DNA of 10,561 nucleotides from Candidatus Aminicenantota bacterium (GTDB taxonomy: Bacteria; Acidobacteriota; Aminicenantia; Aminicenantales; Aminicenantaceae), in contig JAUWJP010000033.1 of the NCBI GenBank assembly GCA_030607635.1, forward strand, positions 1 through 10,561. The letters run 5' to 3'. Below are positions 1 to 5,812 of the stretch, piece by piece. The notes beneath the pieces are model-generated. The model did no database searches. It was not told the origin of the DNA and saw only the letters and a program-made list of their open reading frames with translations. Each line of letters starts with the position of its first letter. Positions within the stretch are counted from its first letter, which is position 1. Position numbers and translations under genes: made by a program.

Positions 1-102
1 ACGAATATTACAGAGCTGCTAATCAATAAAATACCTCATGAGAAAAACTTGCTGGAGAAATCGTTATCCTTACTGAAAAAAAGAAATGGCAAACAGGTTT
101 AA
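1..102 (+). CDS. C-terminal end of an unidentified protein (5' truncated by window edge)
   Basis: The frame starting at base 1 is open for 33 codons and ends at a TAA at 100-102. The encoded tail is Leu/Lys-rich, with a stretch reading LLEKSLSLLKKRNGKQV that looks like a charged amphipathic helix. I cannot assign a family. It is probably a real gene end because it is open from the window edge, has a composition like the neighbouring proteins, and stops about 70 bases before the next gene on the same strand. That spacing makes co-transcription with the sigma-54 activator possible. A chance open frame of this length is also quite possible. Confidence 0.4.
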   Translation, partial: TNITELLINKIPHEKNLLEKSLSLLKKRNGKQV

Positions 103-123
103 AGGGTAGAGCGCGGTGAGAAA

Positions 124-144
124 ATTTATTTATGACAAATAAAT
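124..144. repeat. Perfect 8-bp inverted repeat upstream of the sigma-54 activator gene
   Basis: ATTTATTT (124-131) and AAATAAAT (137-144) form a perfect dyad around a 5-base spacer. It sits 28 bases before the ATG at 173, in the gap after the preceding gene. The position would suit an operator or autoregulatory site, but the A+T-only arms make chance formation fairly likely in DNA of this composition. A run resembling a Shine-Dalgarno sequence (AAGGGAG, 148-154) follows but lies 18 bases from the ATG, further than is usual. Confidence 0.35.
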
Positions 145-172
145 CAGAAGGGAGTCTAAGCCTTAATAGAAT

Positions 173-1600
173 ATGAAATTATCTTTTGCTTATTCACTCC
201 TTCCCAAGCTGCTAGACTTAATAATGGGAGAGATACCTTCATCACGCATCATGGTTCTATTGATGAATAATATGAATCAAGTTGTTTTTAAAGAGTCACG
301 AGAGATCGCCCAATCTGAGAGTAATGAAATCAATACAGAGATAATCAAAAAAGCCCTTGAGGAAAGACAACCCATCATCATAAGCGATTCTAAAGCAGAT
401 TCTGTTTTGTTAGATAGCGGGAATAACCTGAAAAATGTACTCTGTCTTCCTCTTATCATAGAGAATAAGCCTGCAGGTGCAATATATCTCGAGCGAAAGG
501 ATGGGTTAGGGCCCTTTACAAGGGAGAATTTGGAACTTGTGATTGCAATCTCAAAGCCTATCAACTTGATTTTGAAGAATCGAGAAGAGTTCCAAGAAAT
601 TGGAGAAAGGAGCGTTGATCTGGCAAAGCCTTTCCTGGGGGGACAGAGCAAAACTTTTCGCTATATTCTCAATTTGATAGACAGGGTAAAGAATAGTTAT
701 GCTCCTGTATTTATATCGGGAGAGAGTGGCACTGGAAAGGAACTGGTAGCAAAGGCTATTCATGAGAATGGAACAAGAAGAAATGGGGAATTTGTCGCCG
801 TGAATTGTGGAGCTATACCTGAGTTTCTGTTGGAGAGCGAATTATTCGGACATGTGAAAGGAGCCTTCAGCGGGGCTGTGAAAGATAAGCCTGGATTGAT
901 TGAAGAAGCAGATGGGGGGACATTTTTCTTAGATGAAATAGGGGATCTTTCCCTTCATCTGCAGGCTAAGCTTCTTCGCCTTCTTCAGGAAAAAGAAATA
1001 AGAAGAATTGGTGAAAATAAGCCACGATTGATTAATGTGAGGTTCATAAGTGCGACCAACAAGAATATTGAAAAAGAAATTGAACGAGAAAATTTTCGTG
1101 AAGACTTGTATTATCGCCTAAAGATTATTGCCATTGAACTTCCTCCTCTGAGAGAGAGGAGGGAAGATCTCCTTTTTTTCTTGAATCATTTTCTCGAGAA
1201 ATACTGTACTGAGATGAAGCGAGAAAGGGCATATTTTTCGCCCAGAGCTTTGGAGTTGCTGGTGAACTACTCGTGGCCGGGAAACATTAGAGAACTTCAG
1301 AATGAAATTCAAAGATGTTTAGTCTTTGCTGGAGAAGATAATTTTATTAAAGAGGAATGTCTTTCTCTAAAGATCAATCCTCATAGAGAATGCTTTACTG
1401 TATCCTCCTATGGTTTCTTCCAGGCAAGAGCCGAATTTGAGAAAAGATTTTTAAACCAGGCCTTAGCCCGTTGGAATTGCAACAGAGCTAGGACTGCAGA
1501 AGAAATAGGCTTAAGCAGGCAAGGACTTTTTAAATTGATAAGAAAACATGATATAAACGTTCCGAAAAAAAGCGAAATGGAAAATCGGAACGTTCCCTAG
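173..1600 (+). CDS. Sigma-54-dependent transcriptional activator, GAF / AAA+ / Fis-type HTH
   Basis: A bacterial enhancer-binding protein that uses ATP to remodel sigma-54 RNA polymerase. Residues 1-135 look like a GAF sensor domain, ending in the typical LPLIIENKPAGAIYLER strand and a closing helix. There is no response-regulator receiver domain, so the input is probably a small ligand rather than phosphorylation. The AAA+ domain (about 150-380) has Walker A GESGTGKE (183-190), sigma-54 loop GAFSGA (230-235, the Ser variant of GAFTGA), Walker B FFLDEIGDL (251-259), sensor I FISATN (291-296), REDLYYRL (309-316) and sensor II WPGNIRELQN (368-377). A Fis-like helix-turn-helix lies near 425-460 (AEEIGLSRQGLFKLIRKH). 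The ATG at 173 is the only reasonable start: an in-frame TAG lies at 167-169, and the Shine-Dalgarno is weak or distant, so the GAF domain is somewhat short at its N-terminus. The target genes are not evident. Family call firm; ligand and regulon unknown. Confidence 0.95.
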   Translation: MKLSFAYSLLPKLLDLIMGEIPSSRIMVLLMNNMNQVVFKESREIAQSESNEINTEIIKKALEERQPIIISDSKADSVLLDSGNNLKNVLCLPLIIENKPAGAIYLERKDGLGPFTRENLELVIAISKPINLILKNREEFQEIGERSVDLAKPFLGGQSKTFRYILNLIDRVKNSYAPVFISGESGTGKELVAKAIHENGTRRNGEFVAVNCGAIPEFLLESELFGHVKGAFSGAVKDKPGLIEEADGGTFFLDEIGDLSLHLQAKLLRLLQEKEIRRIGENKPRLINVRFISATNKNIEKEIERENFREDLYYRLKIIAIELPPLRERREDLLFFLNHFLEKYCTEMKRERAYFSPRALELLVNYSWPGNIRELQNEIQRCLVFAGEDNFIKEECLSLKINPHRECFTVSSYGFFQARAEFEKRFLNQALARWNCNRARTAEEIGLSRQGLFKLIRKHDINVPKKSEMENRNVP

Positions 1601-1664
1601 AAAAAGCATCCCTAAATACTCCTACATCATGAATGACTACTTCCTCATCCCGGAAAATTTGATG

Positions 1665-1695
1665 CTAGCTCCGCTAGACTAGGTTTTGTTTTTTT
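1665..1695 (+). terminator. Possible weak intrinsic terminator after the sigma-54 activator
   Basis: CTAGC (1665-1669) and GCTAG (1673-1677) can form a 5-bp hairpin with a 3-base loop. After 6 bases, a T-rich run (1684-1695, interrupted by one G) follows. The stem is short and the T-run is offset, so this is at best a weak terminator. It lies 65 bases after the activator stop codon and 18 bases before the next start codon. Confidence 0.3.
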
Positions 1696-1713
1696 GATAA
1701 AGTTCATATCAAA
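1693..1713. promoter_or_regulatory. 7-bp inverted repeat abutting the start codon of the CPCC protein gene
   Basis: TTTGATA (1693-1699) and TATCAAA (1707-1713) form a perfect dyad with a 7-base spacer; the last base is the A of the ATG. As DNA it could be a repressor site; as RNA it could fold over the initiation region. No good Shine-Dalgarno is visible before this ATG, which fits either conditional translation or simply weak expression. Confidence 0.35.
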
Positions 1714-1991
1714 TGAAAAACGAAAAGGGGAAAAAACAGGTATTTCAAATTATCTGTCCCTGTTGCCAATCAATACTCTGGACAGATCCTGTCACCCAAG
1801 AGGTGATTCAGTTTGAAAGAAAGGGAGGGAAGAAGAAGGAATCCTTAGAAGAGTTGCTGCAAAAGGAAAAAAAGAGAAAAGGTGAATTTGAGCGAAAATT
1901 TGAAGCAACTGCAGAATTAGAGAAGAAAAGGAAAAAAAAAGCTGAGGAGGGATTTAAAAAAGCCCTCACAGAATTTGAAAAGGAAGATTAG
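1713..1991 (+). CDS. Small CPCC-motif protein with a charged helical C-terminal tail, function unknown
   Basis: A 92-residue protein of unknown function. Residues 12-34 contain ICPCCQSILW and then DPVTQEVIQFE, which resembles one half of a zinc-ribbon knuckle (C15, C17, C18). No second cysteine pair exists, so full zinc binding would need dimerisation or another partner; a redox role for the Cys cluster is an alternative. From about residue 38 to the end the chain is almost entirely Lys, Glu and Ala, predicted to be a long charged helix or coiled coil. There is no signal peptide or membrane segment, so it should be cytoplasmic. An in-frame TAA just upstream (1698-1700) restricts the start to this ATG. 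It lies 112 bases after the sigma-54 activator on the same strand and ends 41 bases from the convergent antiporter gene. Small conserved proteins of this general type are, to my knowledge, usually annotated as hypothetical. Confidence 0.75.
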   Translation: MKNEKGKKQVFQIICPCCQSILWTDPVTQEVIQFERKGGKKKESLEELLQKEKKRKGEFERKFEATAELEKKRKKKAEEGFKKALTEFEKED

Positions 1992-2032
1992 CGCCTCAAA
2001 ATATTCCCGCGCCAGGTTTTTTCTGGTTTCTG

Positions 2033-3460
2033 TCAGCTTCCGATCTGGGTTTCGTCATCTCTTATTTTTGGAGCCATAGTGAACTTTGTAAAGCCATATA
2101 TGGCCAAAATCACAACAGATGCATAGTTCATTATTGCCCACGGAAGATAAGAAAAAGTCGAAACTCCTAGGGTCCCTGTGATGTAAACACCCGCCATGCT
2201 CCAGGGAATAAGGGGAACGATTATGGCACCACTTTCTTCGATAATCCGGGATAGATTTTTTGCGGCAAGCCCTTTTTTCTTGTAGATAGGAGAAAGGAGA
2301 TCTCCAGGGATAATCATGGAGAGGTAGGAACTCGCTGTGATTAAGGCTGTGATTATAGAAGTACCGATGGTAGTCAGCACAATGCTCCAGACCTTTGTGG
2401 CGAATTTCATCACGCGATCAAGAATGACAGAAAGAAGTCCTGTGCGTTGCATAATTCCTCCGAAGCTGAAAGCGGTAAAAGCCACAAGCTGAGTTTCCAT
2501 CATGCTCATCATTCCACCTCTCGATATTAGCCTGTCTACTTCTTCTACTCCAGTATGGGCTTGATAGCCAGTATTCATGGCCGTTGCAACATCTGGGACT
2601 GAGGCATTCTGGAAAATAATGGCTAAATTTCCAGCCACGAAGGAAGAGAGAATCATTCCTGGGATGGTCGGTTTTTTAGTGAAGGCAAAGTAAAAGACGA
2701 TTGCCAGAGGAAGGAGAAGGAAAACATTGAATCTGAAGTTATCCTTTAATGTTTGAATAATAATAGTCATTGTTTCGGATTCAACTTTTCCCCCTTCGTA
2801 TCCGAGTCCCACCAGGAAATAGATAAACAGACCTATGAGCCAGGCGGGAGTGGCTGACCAGAGCATGTGTTTGATATGGTCAAAAAGGTTTGAACCCGCG
2901 GCTACAGGTGCCAGATTGGTTACATCTGAAAAAGGAGACATTTTGTCTCCAAAGTAAGCTCCGGCAACGATCGCTCCTGCTGCTGGACCAAGAGGAATTC
3001 CAAGGCCCATGGCAATGCCAATAAAGGCGACTCCCAGAGTGCCGATAGTTCCCCATGAAGTTCCTGTGGCTATAGAGGTGAGCGAGCAGACAAAACAGGC
3101 AGTCACCAAAAAATACTTCGGGGATATTAGTTTCAGTCCGTAATAAATAACCATGGGAATGGTGCCGCATGCAATCCAGGAACCGATAAGAATCCCGACG
3201 CAGAGCATGATCAAGATGGCTGGCATGGCCTTGTGAATGCTGTCTACGATTCCACCCTCCATATCTTTCCATTTGAAACGCAAAAAAAGGCCTAAAATCG
3301 CTGTAATAAAAGCAGCTGCGACGAGGAGAACCTGGGGCCGGATCTGGTAGATACCATCGCCCACCCCAAGAAGAGCGCCCATAGCAACGATAGGAGTCAG
3401 GGCAATCGCAAGGCCAGGTTTTTTAGGCTTTCTTATTTCATTTTTTGTTTCTTTTTCCAT
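2033..3460 (-). CDS. nhaC: NhaC-family Na+/H+ (or Na+-coupled organic acid) antiporter
   Basis: A polytopic inner-membrane transporter of 475 residues, about the usual NhaC length, with many hydrophobic segments from residue 16 to about 460 and charged ends. Family hallmarks are GTSWGT (133-138), GIPLGPAAGAIVAGAYFG (154-171), GDKMSPFSDVTNLAP (171-185) and the later LISRGGMMSMMETQ segment. The ATG is preceded by AAGGAAAG at good spacing. It lies 56 bases downstream of the isoaspartyl dipeptidase gene on the same strand, with no obvious terminator between, so the two are probably co-transcribed. NhaC proteins usually exchange Na+ for H+, but the family also includes Bacillus MleN, which couples Na+/lactate with H+/malate exchange. 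Given its neighbour, transport linked to aspartate or dipeptides is a possible alternative, inferred only from context. The family call is firm; the gene symbol denotes the family, not proven substrate specificity. Confidence 0.92.
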   Translation of the reverse strand: MEKETKNEIRKPKKPGLAIALTPIVAMGALLGVGDGIYQIRPQVLLVAAAFITAILGLFLRFKWKDMEGGIVDSIHKAMPAILIMLCVGILIGSWIACGTIPMVIYYGLKLISPKYFLVTACFVCSLTSIATGTSWGTIGTLGVAFIGIAMGLGIPLGPAAGAIVAGAYFGDKMSPFSDVTNLAPVAAGSNLFDHIKHMLWSATPAWLIGLFIYFLVGLGYEGGKVESETMTIIIQTLKDNFRFNVFLLLPLAIVFYFAFTKKPTIPGMILSSFVAGNLAIIFQNASVPDVATAMNTGYQAHTGVEEVDRLISRGGMMSMMETQLVAFTAFSFGGIMQRTGLLSVILDRVMKFATKVWSIVLTTIGTSIITALITASSYLSMIIPGDLLSPIYKKKGLAAKNLSRIIEESGAIIVPLIPWSMAGVYITGTLGVSTFSYLPWAIMNYASVVILAIYGFTKFTMAPKIRDDETQIGS

Positions 3461-3516
3461 TTTTCTTTCCTTTTATTTAAAATTAAATTTGTGGTTTGCT
3501 CTTGCGTTTTACAATC

Positions 3517-4686
3517 TTAAGAAAACGTTCCTTTTACGGTGAGTTTTCTATCGGAGATCATCATCCGTCCCATAGCAAAAGAATCTGTTAGATTAAAGTC
3601 TTTATCGAATAAAATTATATCAGCATCTCTTCCGACTTTGATCTTTCCTTTTTGGTTGAGTTTGTAAAATGTGGCAGGATTAGTAGAAAACAGCTTCAGA
3701 GCATCCTGGAGGCTCAGAATTTTTTGTCGCACTAAAAAACGGAAATTTTCTAGGAGGCTTTTCTCGGTTGCAATAGTCAGGCCGATAAGGTTTCCCTTTT
3801 TGTCGAAAACAGGCATACTTCCGTTGCTGTCTGAACTTACTGTGACATGAGTGAGGGGAGCCTGCTTTTTAAGGCACAGTTTGATTGCTGCTGCTATACT
3901 AATTCCACCATTATCCTTTGCTTCAGGCTCGGCGCCTGCTGTTAGATCGATATAACCTCCTTGAAGGATAAACTTGATTGCTTCCTCCAGTAGTTCACTG
4001 TTGCGGTTGACGTGAGTTGGAATGACTTGAGTGGGAGGAATTTCTGTTTCCTTTATCAATTTAAAGAGCATCTCTAATTTGCGAGGTCCGTCGCCCAAAT
4101 GGAAGTGGAGAATCCCTGCTTTTCCTCCGAGCATTCCCCCGACCCTGCATTCAGCTGCAAGGCGGGCGATTTCGGCAAAGATGGGCTGGGAAGAGCGGTG
4201 GTCAGAAATAGCTATTTCTCCTGCTCCGATTACTTTATCGATGAGGATGAGATCAGAACGAATACTTCCTGTGAGTGTTACGACTGGAATTTGATAGGAT
4301 CCAGAATAGATATAAGTTGTGATTCCCTCCGCATCAAGACCTCTTGCTTTAGCCAGAAGAGATTGCATATGGCGCGTTGTCCCATCAGTTCCCAAGCAGC
4401 CGATGACAGTCGTGACTCCGCTCGAGACGATATCTTCTATGGTTATTTCGGGTGCTCTTGTAGCTGGTCCTCCTTCCCCGCCTCCACCCAATATGTGGAC
4501 ATGGCTGTCCACAAATCCAGGTATAACAATCTTTTCCGAGGCGTTGACTACTTGAACATCCAATCCTTCAATCCTAATCTGCCCTGGTTCTTTTATGGCA
4601 CCAATTTTGCTCCCCATGATCAAAATATCTTTTTTACCCAAAGGCTCAGGTGCAAAAACCTGCCCTTGGTGAATTAGGATCATCAT
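3517..4686 (-). CDS. iadA: Isoaspartyl dipeptidase (beta-aspartyl peptidase), amidohydrolase superfamily
   Basis: A binuclear metallohydrolase that cleaves beta-aspartyl (isoaspartyl) dipeptides left from damaged proteins; 389 residues, the normal IadA length. The amidohydrolase motif SHVHILGGGGEGG gives H62, H64 and E71. Other residues matching the E. coli enzyme as I recall it are Y131, R164 (ISDHRS), H196 (HFHLGD), H225 and R228 (THVNRN) and D286 (SSDSNGS). Where the E. coli enzyme has the carboxylated bridging Lys162, this protein has Glu157 in GEIAISDHRSS; the overall spacing makes this alignment firm. There is no signal peptide, so it should be cytoplasmic. Two consecutive ATGs begin the frame; AGGAGG (4692-4697) lies 5 bases before the first and 8 before the second, so the start could be either. 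It is the first gene of a probable two-gene unit with the NhaC antiporter. Confidence 0.93.
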   Translation of the reverse strand: MMILIHQGQVFAPEPLGKKDILIMGSKIGAIKEPGQIRIEGLDVQVVNASEKIVIPGFVDSHVHILGGGGEGGPATRAPEITIEDIVSSGVTTVIGCLGTDGTTRHMQSLLAKARGLDAEGITTYIYSGSYQIPVVTLTGSIRSDLILIDKVIGAGEIAISDHRSSQPIFAEIARLAAECRVGGMLGGKAGILHFHLGDGPRKLEMLFKLIKETEIPPTQVIPTHVNRNSELLEEAIKFILQGGYIDLTAGAEPEAKDNGGISIAAAIKLCLKKQAPLTHVTVSSDSNGSMPVFDKKGNLIGLTIATEKSLLENFRFLVRQKILSLQDALKLFSTNPATFYKLNQKGKIKVGRDADIILFDKDFNLTDSFAMGRMMISDRKLTVKGTFS

Positions 4687-4746
4687 CTTTTCCTCCTTCT
4701 TAATAAACTTTTTAAGAGAGACTTTTGAGTAATTTTTTTTAAGGCT

Positions 4747-4775
4747 AAATTATCATGATTTTTTCCCATTTTCAA
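4747..4775 (-). promoter_or_regulatory. Candidate sigma-70 promoter for iadA-nhaC
   Basis: On the minus strand TTGAAA (4775-4770) and TAATTT (4752-4747) are separated by 17 bases, a good match to -35 and -10 elements; GATAAT overlapping the -10 is an alternative with a 15-base spacer. This would give a leader of roughly 50 bases ahead of the iadA ATG at 4686. Based on consensus only. Confidence 0.45.
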
Positions 4776-4788
4776 GTTGAGTTCAAGT
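4771..4788. repeat. Direct repeat overlapping the iadA promoter -35 element
   Basis: TTCAAGT occurs at 4771-4777 and again at 4782-4788, one helical turn (11 bases) apart. TTGA-GT-TCAA within it (4778-4787) is also a near dyad. It covers and flanks the predicted -35 box, where an activator or repressor could bind. It is short enough to arise by chance. Confidence 0.3.
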
Positions 4789-4899
4789 CGGGGGCAGACT
4801 TTTCAAACTTTTATAGGGTCATATAGCTGGGATCCTGTCTTGCTTTTTGCCTTTACTCATACAAATGCAGTTTATACTAATGCGTTACATCGCGGGCGA

Positions 4900-4934
4900 C
4901 CACGCTCTTTTTATAAATGGGGAGGGGAGCGTGG
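4900..4934. repeat. Perfect 8-bp G+C-rich inverted repeat in the divergent region
   Basis: CCACGCTC (4900-4907) and GAGCGTGG (4927-4934) are perfectly complementary around a 19-base spacer. The local G+C content stands out from the A+T-rich surroundings. No T-run follows on either strand, so it is unlikely to be a terminator. It could be an operator for one or both divergent genes, or a transcribed hairpin upstream of the acyltransferase promoter. Confidence 0.45.
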
Positions 4935-4978
4935 CAATCTCATCCTGATGATAGGAGATATCTATGATGCTTTCATCC

Positions 4979-5007
4979 TTGCAGTGGGATTTTAATTCGT
5001 ATAAAAT
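4979..5007 (+). promoter_or_regulatory. Candidate sigma-70 promoter for the PlsC-like gene
   Basis: TTGCAG (4979-4984) and TAAAAT (5002-5007) are 17 bases apart; TATAAA (5000-5005) is an overlapping -10 alternative with a 15-base spacer. The predicted start of transcription would be about 15 bases before the ATG at 5028, a very short leader. This suits the absence of a strong Shine-Dalgarno there. Confidence 0.4.
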
Positions 5008-5027
5008 GAGAATCAAGAACTGGTGAA

Positions 5028-5798
5028 ATGGCAACCATCGAAGAAGAATTAAAAAAACGAGAGCCTATTATTAGGGGAGCAAGTAGTTTTGCCCTCCTTG
5101 GCAAAAAAATTGAGATAATGGGGAAAGAGAATTTTGTCAAAGGAGGGCCTAATATTATAGTTGGCAATCATATCGGGACGTATAAAGATATCGCCACTTT
5201 ATTAAAAATCATTCCTCGGCGGACTTTTTTTACAGCCAACAGGATGATATTCAATAAAGAGGAACTCGATTATCTTATAAGACGTCATCTAAAGATACAT
5301 CAGAAAAACGTTGGTCGCTTGCTGGATTTAGTCCTCAGCCCCCTAAAGTCCCTTGTTGTCAACTATGTTTCAGCCAACGCCGCAAAAGTGGGGACTATTC
5401 CTGTGGATTTAAGCCAGGGAAAAAGAATGGCTATGGAGAAATGTCAAGAATATCTAAAAAAAGGAAAAGCGATCATCACGCTTCAGGGCCTGGGCCGGGT
5501 GATGGAAAAGAATCCCAACCCTTACGTGGGTTATTTCAAGAGAGGAGCTTCCGTCCTTTCCTATAACATGTATAAAGAGGAGGGAATCTCTGTTCCTGTA
5601 CCCCCCATAGCCATGTTAGGAACCCAGGTTCCTTTTCTAGTTCCGGCTAAGATTAGAGTCAAAATAGGGGAGCCTATGTACATCACTGATTATTTAGCGG
5701 GGGAATTTGCAGAAACTGTGGATAAATTCAGAGAAGCTCTGGAGAAAAGAGTAAAAGCTCTTATCTTAGATATTATATTCTTGGGATCAAATCTTTAA
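5028..5798 (+). CDS. Divergent PlsC-like (LPLAT superfamily) acyltransferase
   Basis: A 256-residue protein resembling 1-acyl-glycerol-3-phosphate acyltransferases, which acylate lysophospholipids at the inner membrane. All four family blocks can be placed in order: IIVGNHIGTYKD (43-54), FFTANRMIFNKEEL (67-80), ITLQGLGRV...YFKRGA (150-174) and VPVPPIAMLGT (189-199). Two key motifs differ. The catalytic HX4D becomes H48-X5-D54, and the substrate-binding EGTR becomes QGLGR (153-157), without the Glu. The normal G-x-FKRGA continuation supports the alignment. No signal peptide is seen, and the first 20 residues are charged. An in-frame TGA at 5007-5009 limits the start; the ribosome site is weak (GGTGA close to the ATG). 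A 6-codon frame (5006-5026) ends 1 base before this ATG and might couple translation. It stands alone on the plus strand, divergent from iadA and convergent with the PpiD-like gene. Fold assignment is fair; activity and acceptor are uncertain. Confidence 0.75.
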   Translation: MATIEEELKKREPIIRGASSFALLGKKIEIMGKENFVKGGPNIIVGNHIGTYKDIATLLKIIPRRTFFTANRMIFNKEELDYLIRRHLKIHQKNVGRLLDLVLSPLKSLVVNYVSANAAKVGTIPVDLSQGKRMAMEKCQEYLKKGKAIITLQGLGRVMEKNPNPYVGYFKRGASVLSYNMYKEEGISVPVPPIAMLGTQVPFLVPAKIRVKIGEPMYITDYLAGEFAETVDKFREALEKRVKALILDIIFLGSNL

Positions 5799-5811
5799 AA
5801 GGTCTGATCCC
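5783..5811. repeat. Dyad at the convergent acyltransferase / PpiD-like gene ends
   Basis: GGGATCA (5783-5789) and TGATCCC (5805-5811) form a perfect 7-bp dyad with a 15-base spacer. It covers the last acyltransferase codons and its stop and ends 2 bases before the PpiD-like stop codon at 5813. Its place between two convergent genes suggests a two-way transcript end or mRNA 3' stabiliser. There is no clear T-run, so an ordinary intrinsic terminator is not supported. Confidence 0.35.
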
Positions 5812-5812
5812 G

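Larger units (their letters stand above)
4687..5027. other. Divergent non-coding region between iadA and the acyltransferase gene
   Basis: This 341-base stretch lies between the divergently transcribed iadA (minus) and PlsC-like (plus) genes. It holds one promoter candidate for each side, a short direct repeat near the iadA promoter and an 8-bp dyad near its centre, described separately. A 72-codon frame at 4777-4995 on the plus strand has no family resemblance and no good ribosome binding site. I see no tRNA or recognised riboswitch. Confidence 0.6.

Noticed and set aside
1992..2032. Terminator between the convergent CPCC gene and nhaC
   Set aside because: Only a 4-bp stem (CCAG/CTGG around a T-rich loop) is visible, with no proper T-run after it on either strand.
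4099..4677. 192-codon frame antisense to iadA
   Set aside because: It lies wholly opposite a clearly conserved enzyme gene, and its Cys/Ser-rich product resembles no family; it is a shadow of iadA codon use.
4778..4795. GTTCAAGTC near 4781 as a tRNA T-arm
   Set aside because: The flanking bases do not form a T-stem, and no acceptor or anticodon arm can be placed around it.
4932..4946. TGGCAA near 4932 as a sigma-54 -24 element for the acyltransferase gene
   Set aside because: The -24 half is good, but at the required spacing the bases are CT rather than GC, so the invariant -12 dinucleotide is missing.
4777..4995. 72-codon plus-strand frame upstream of the acyltransferase gene
   Set aside because: It has no recognisable motif, no good ribosome site and an ordinary-looking random composition; it also spans the dyad and ends inside the predicted acyltransferase promoter.
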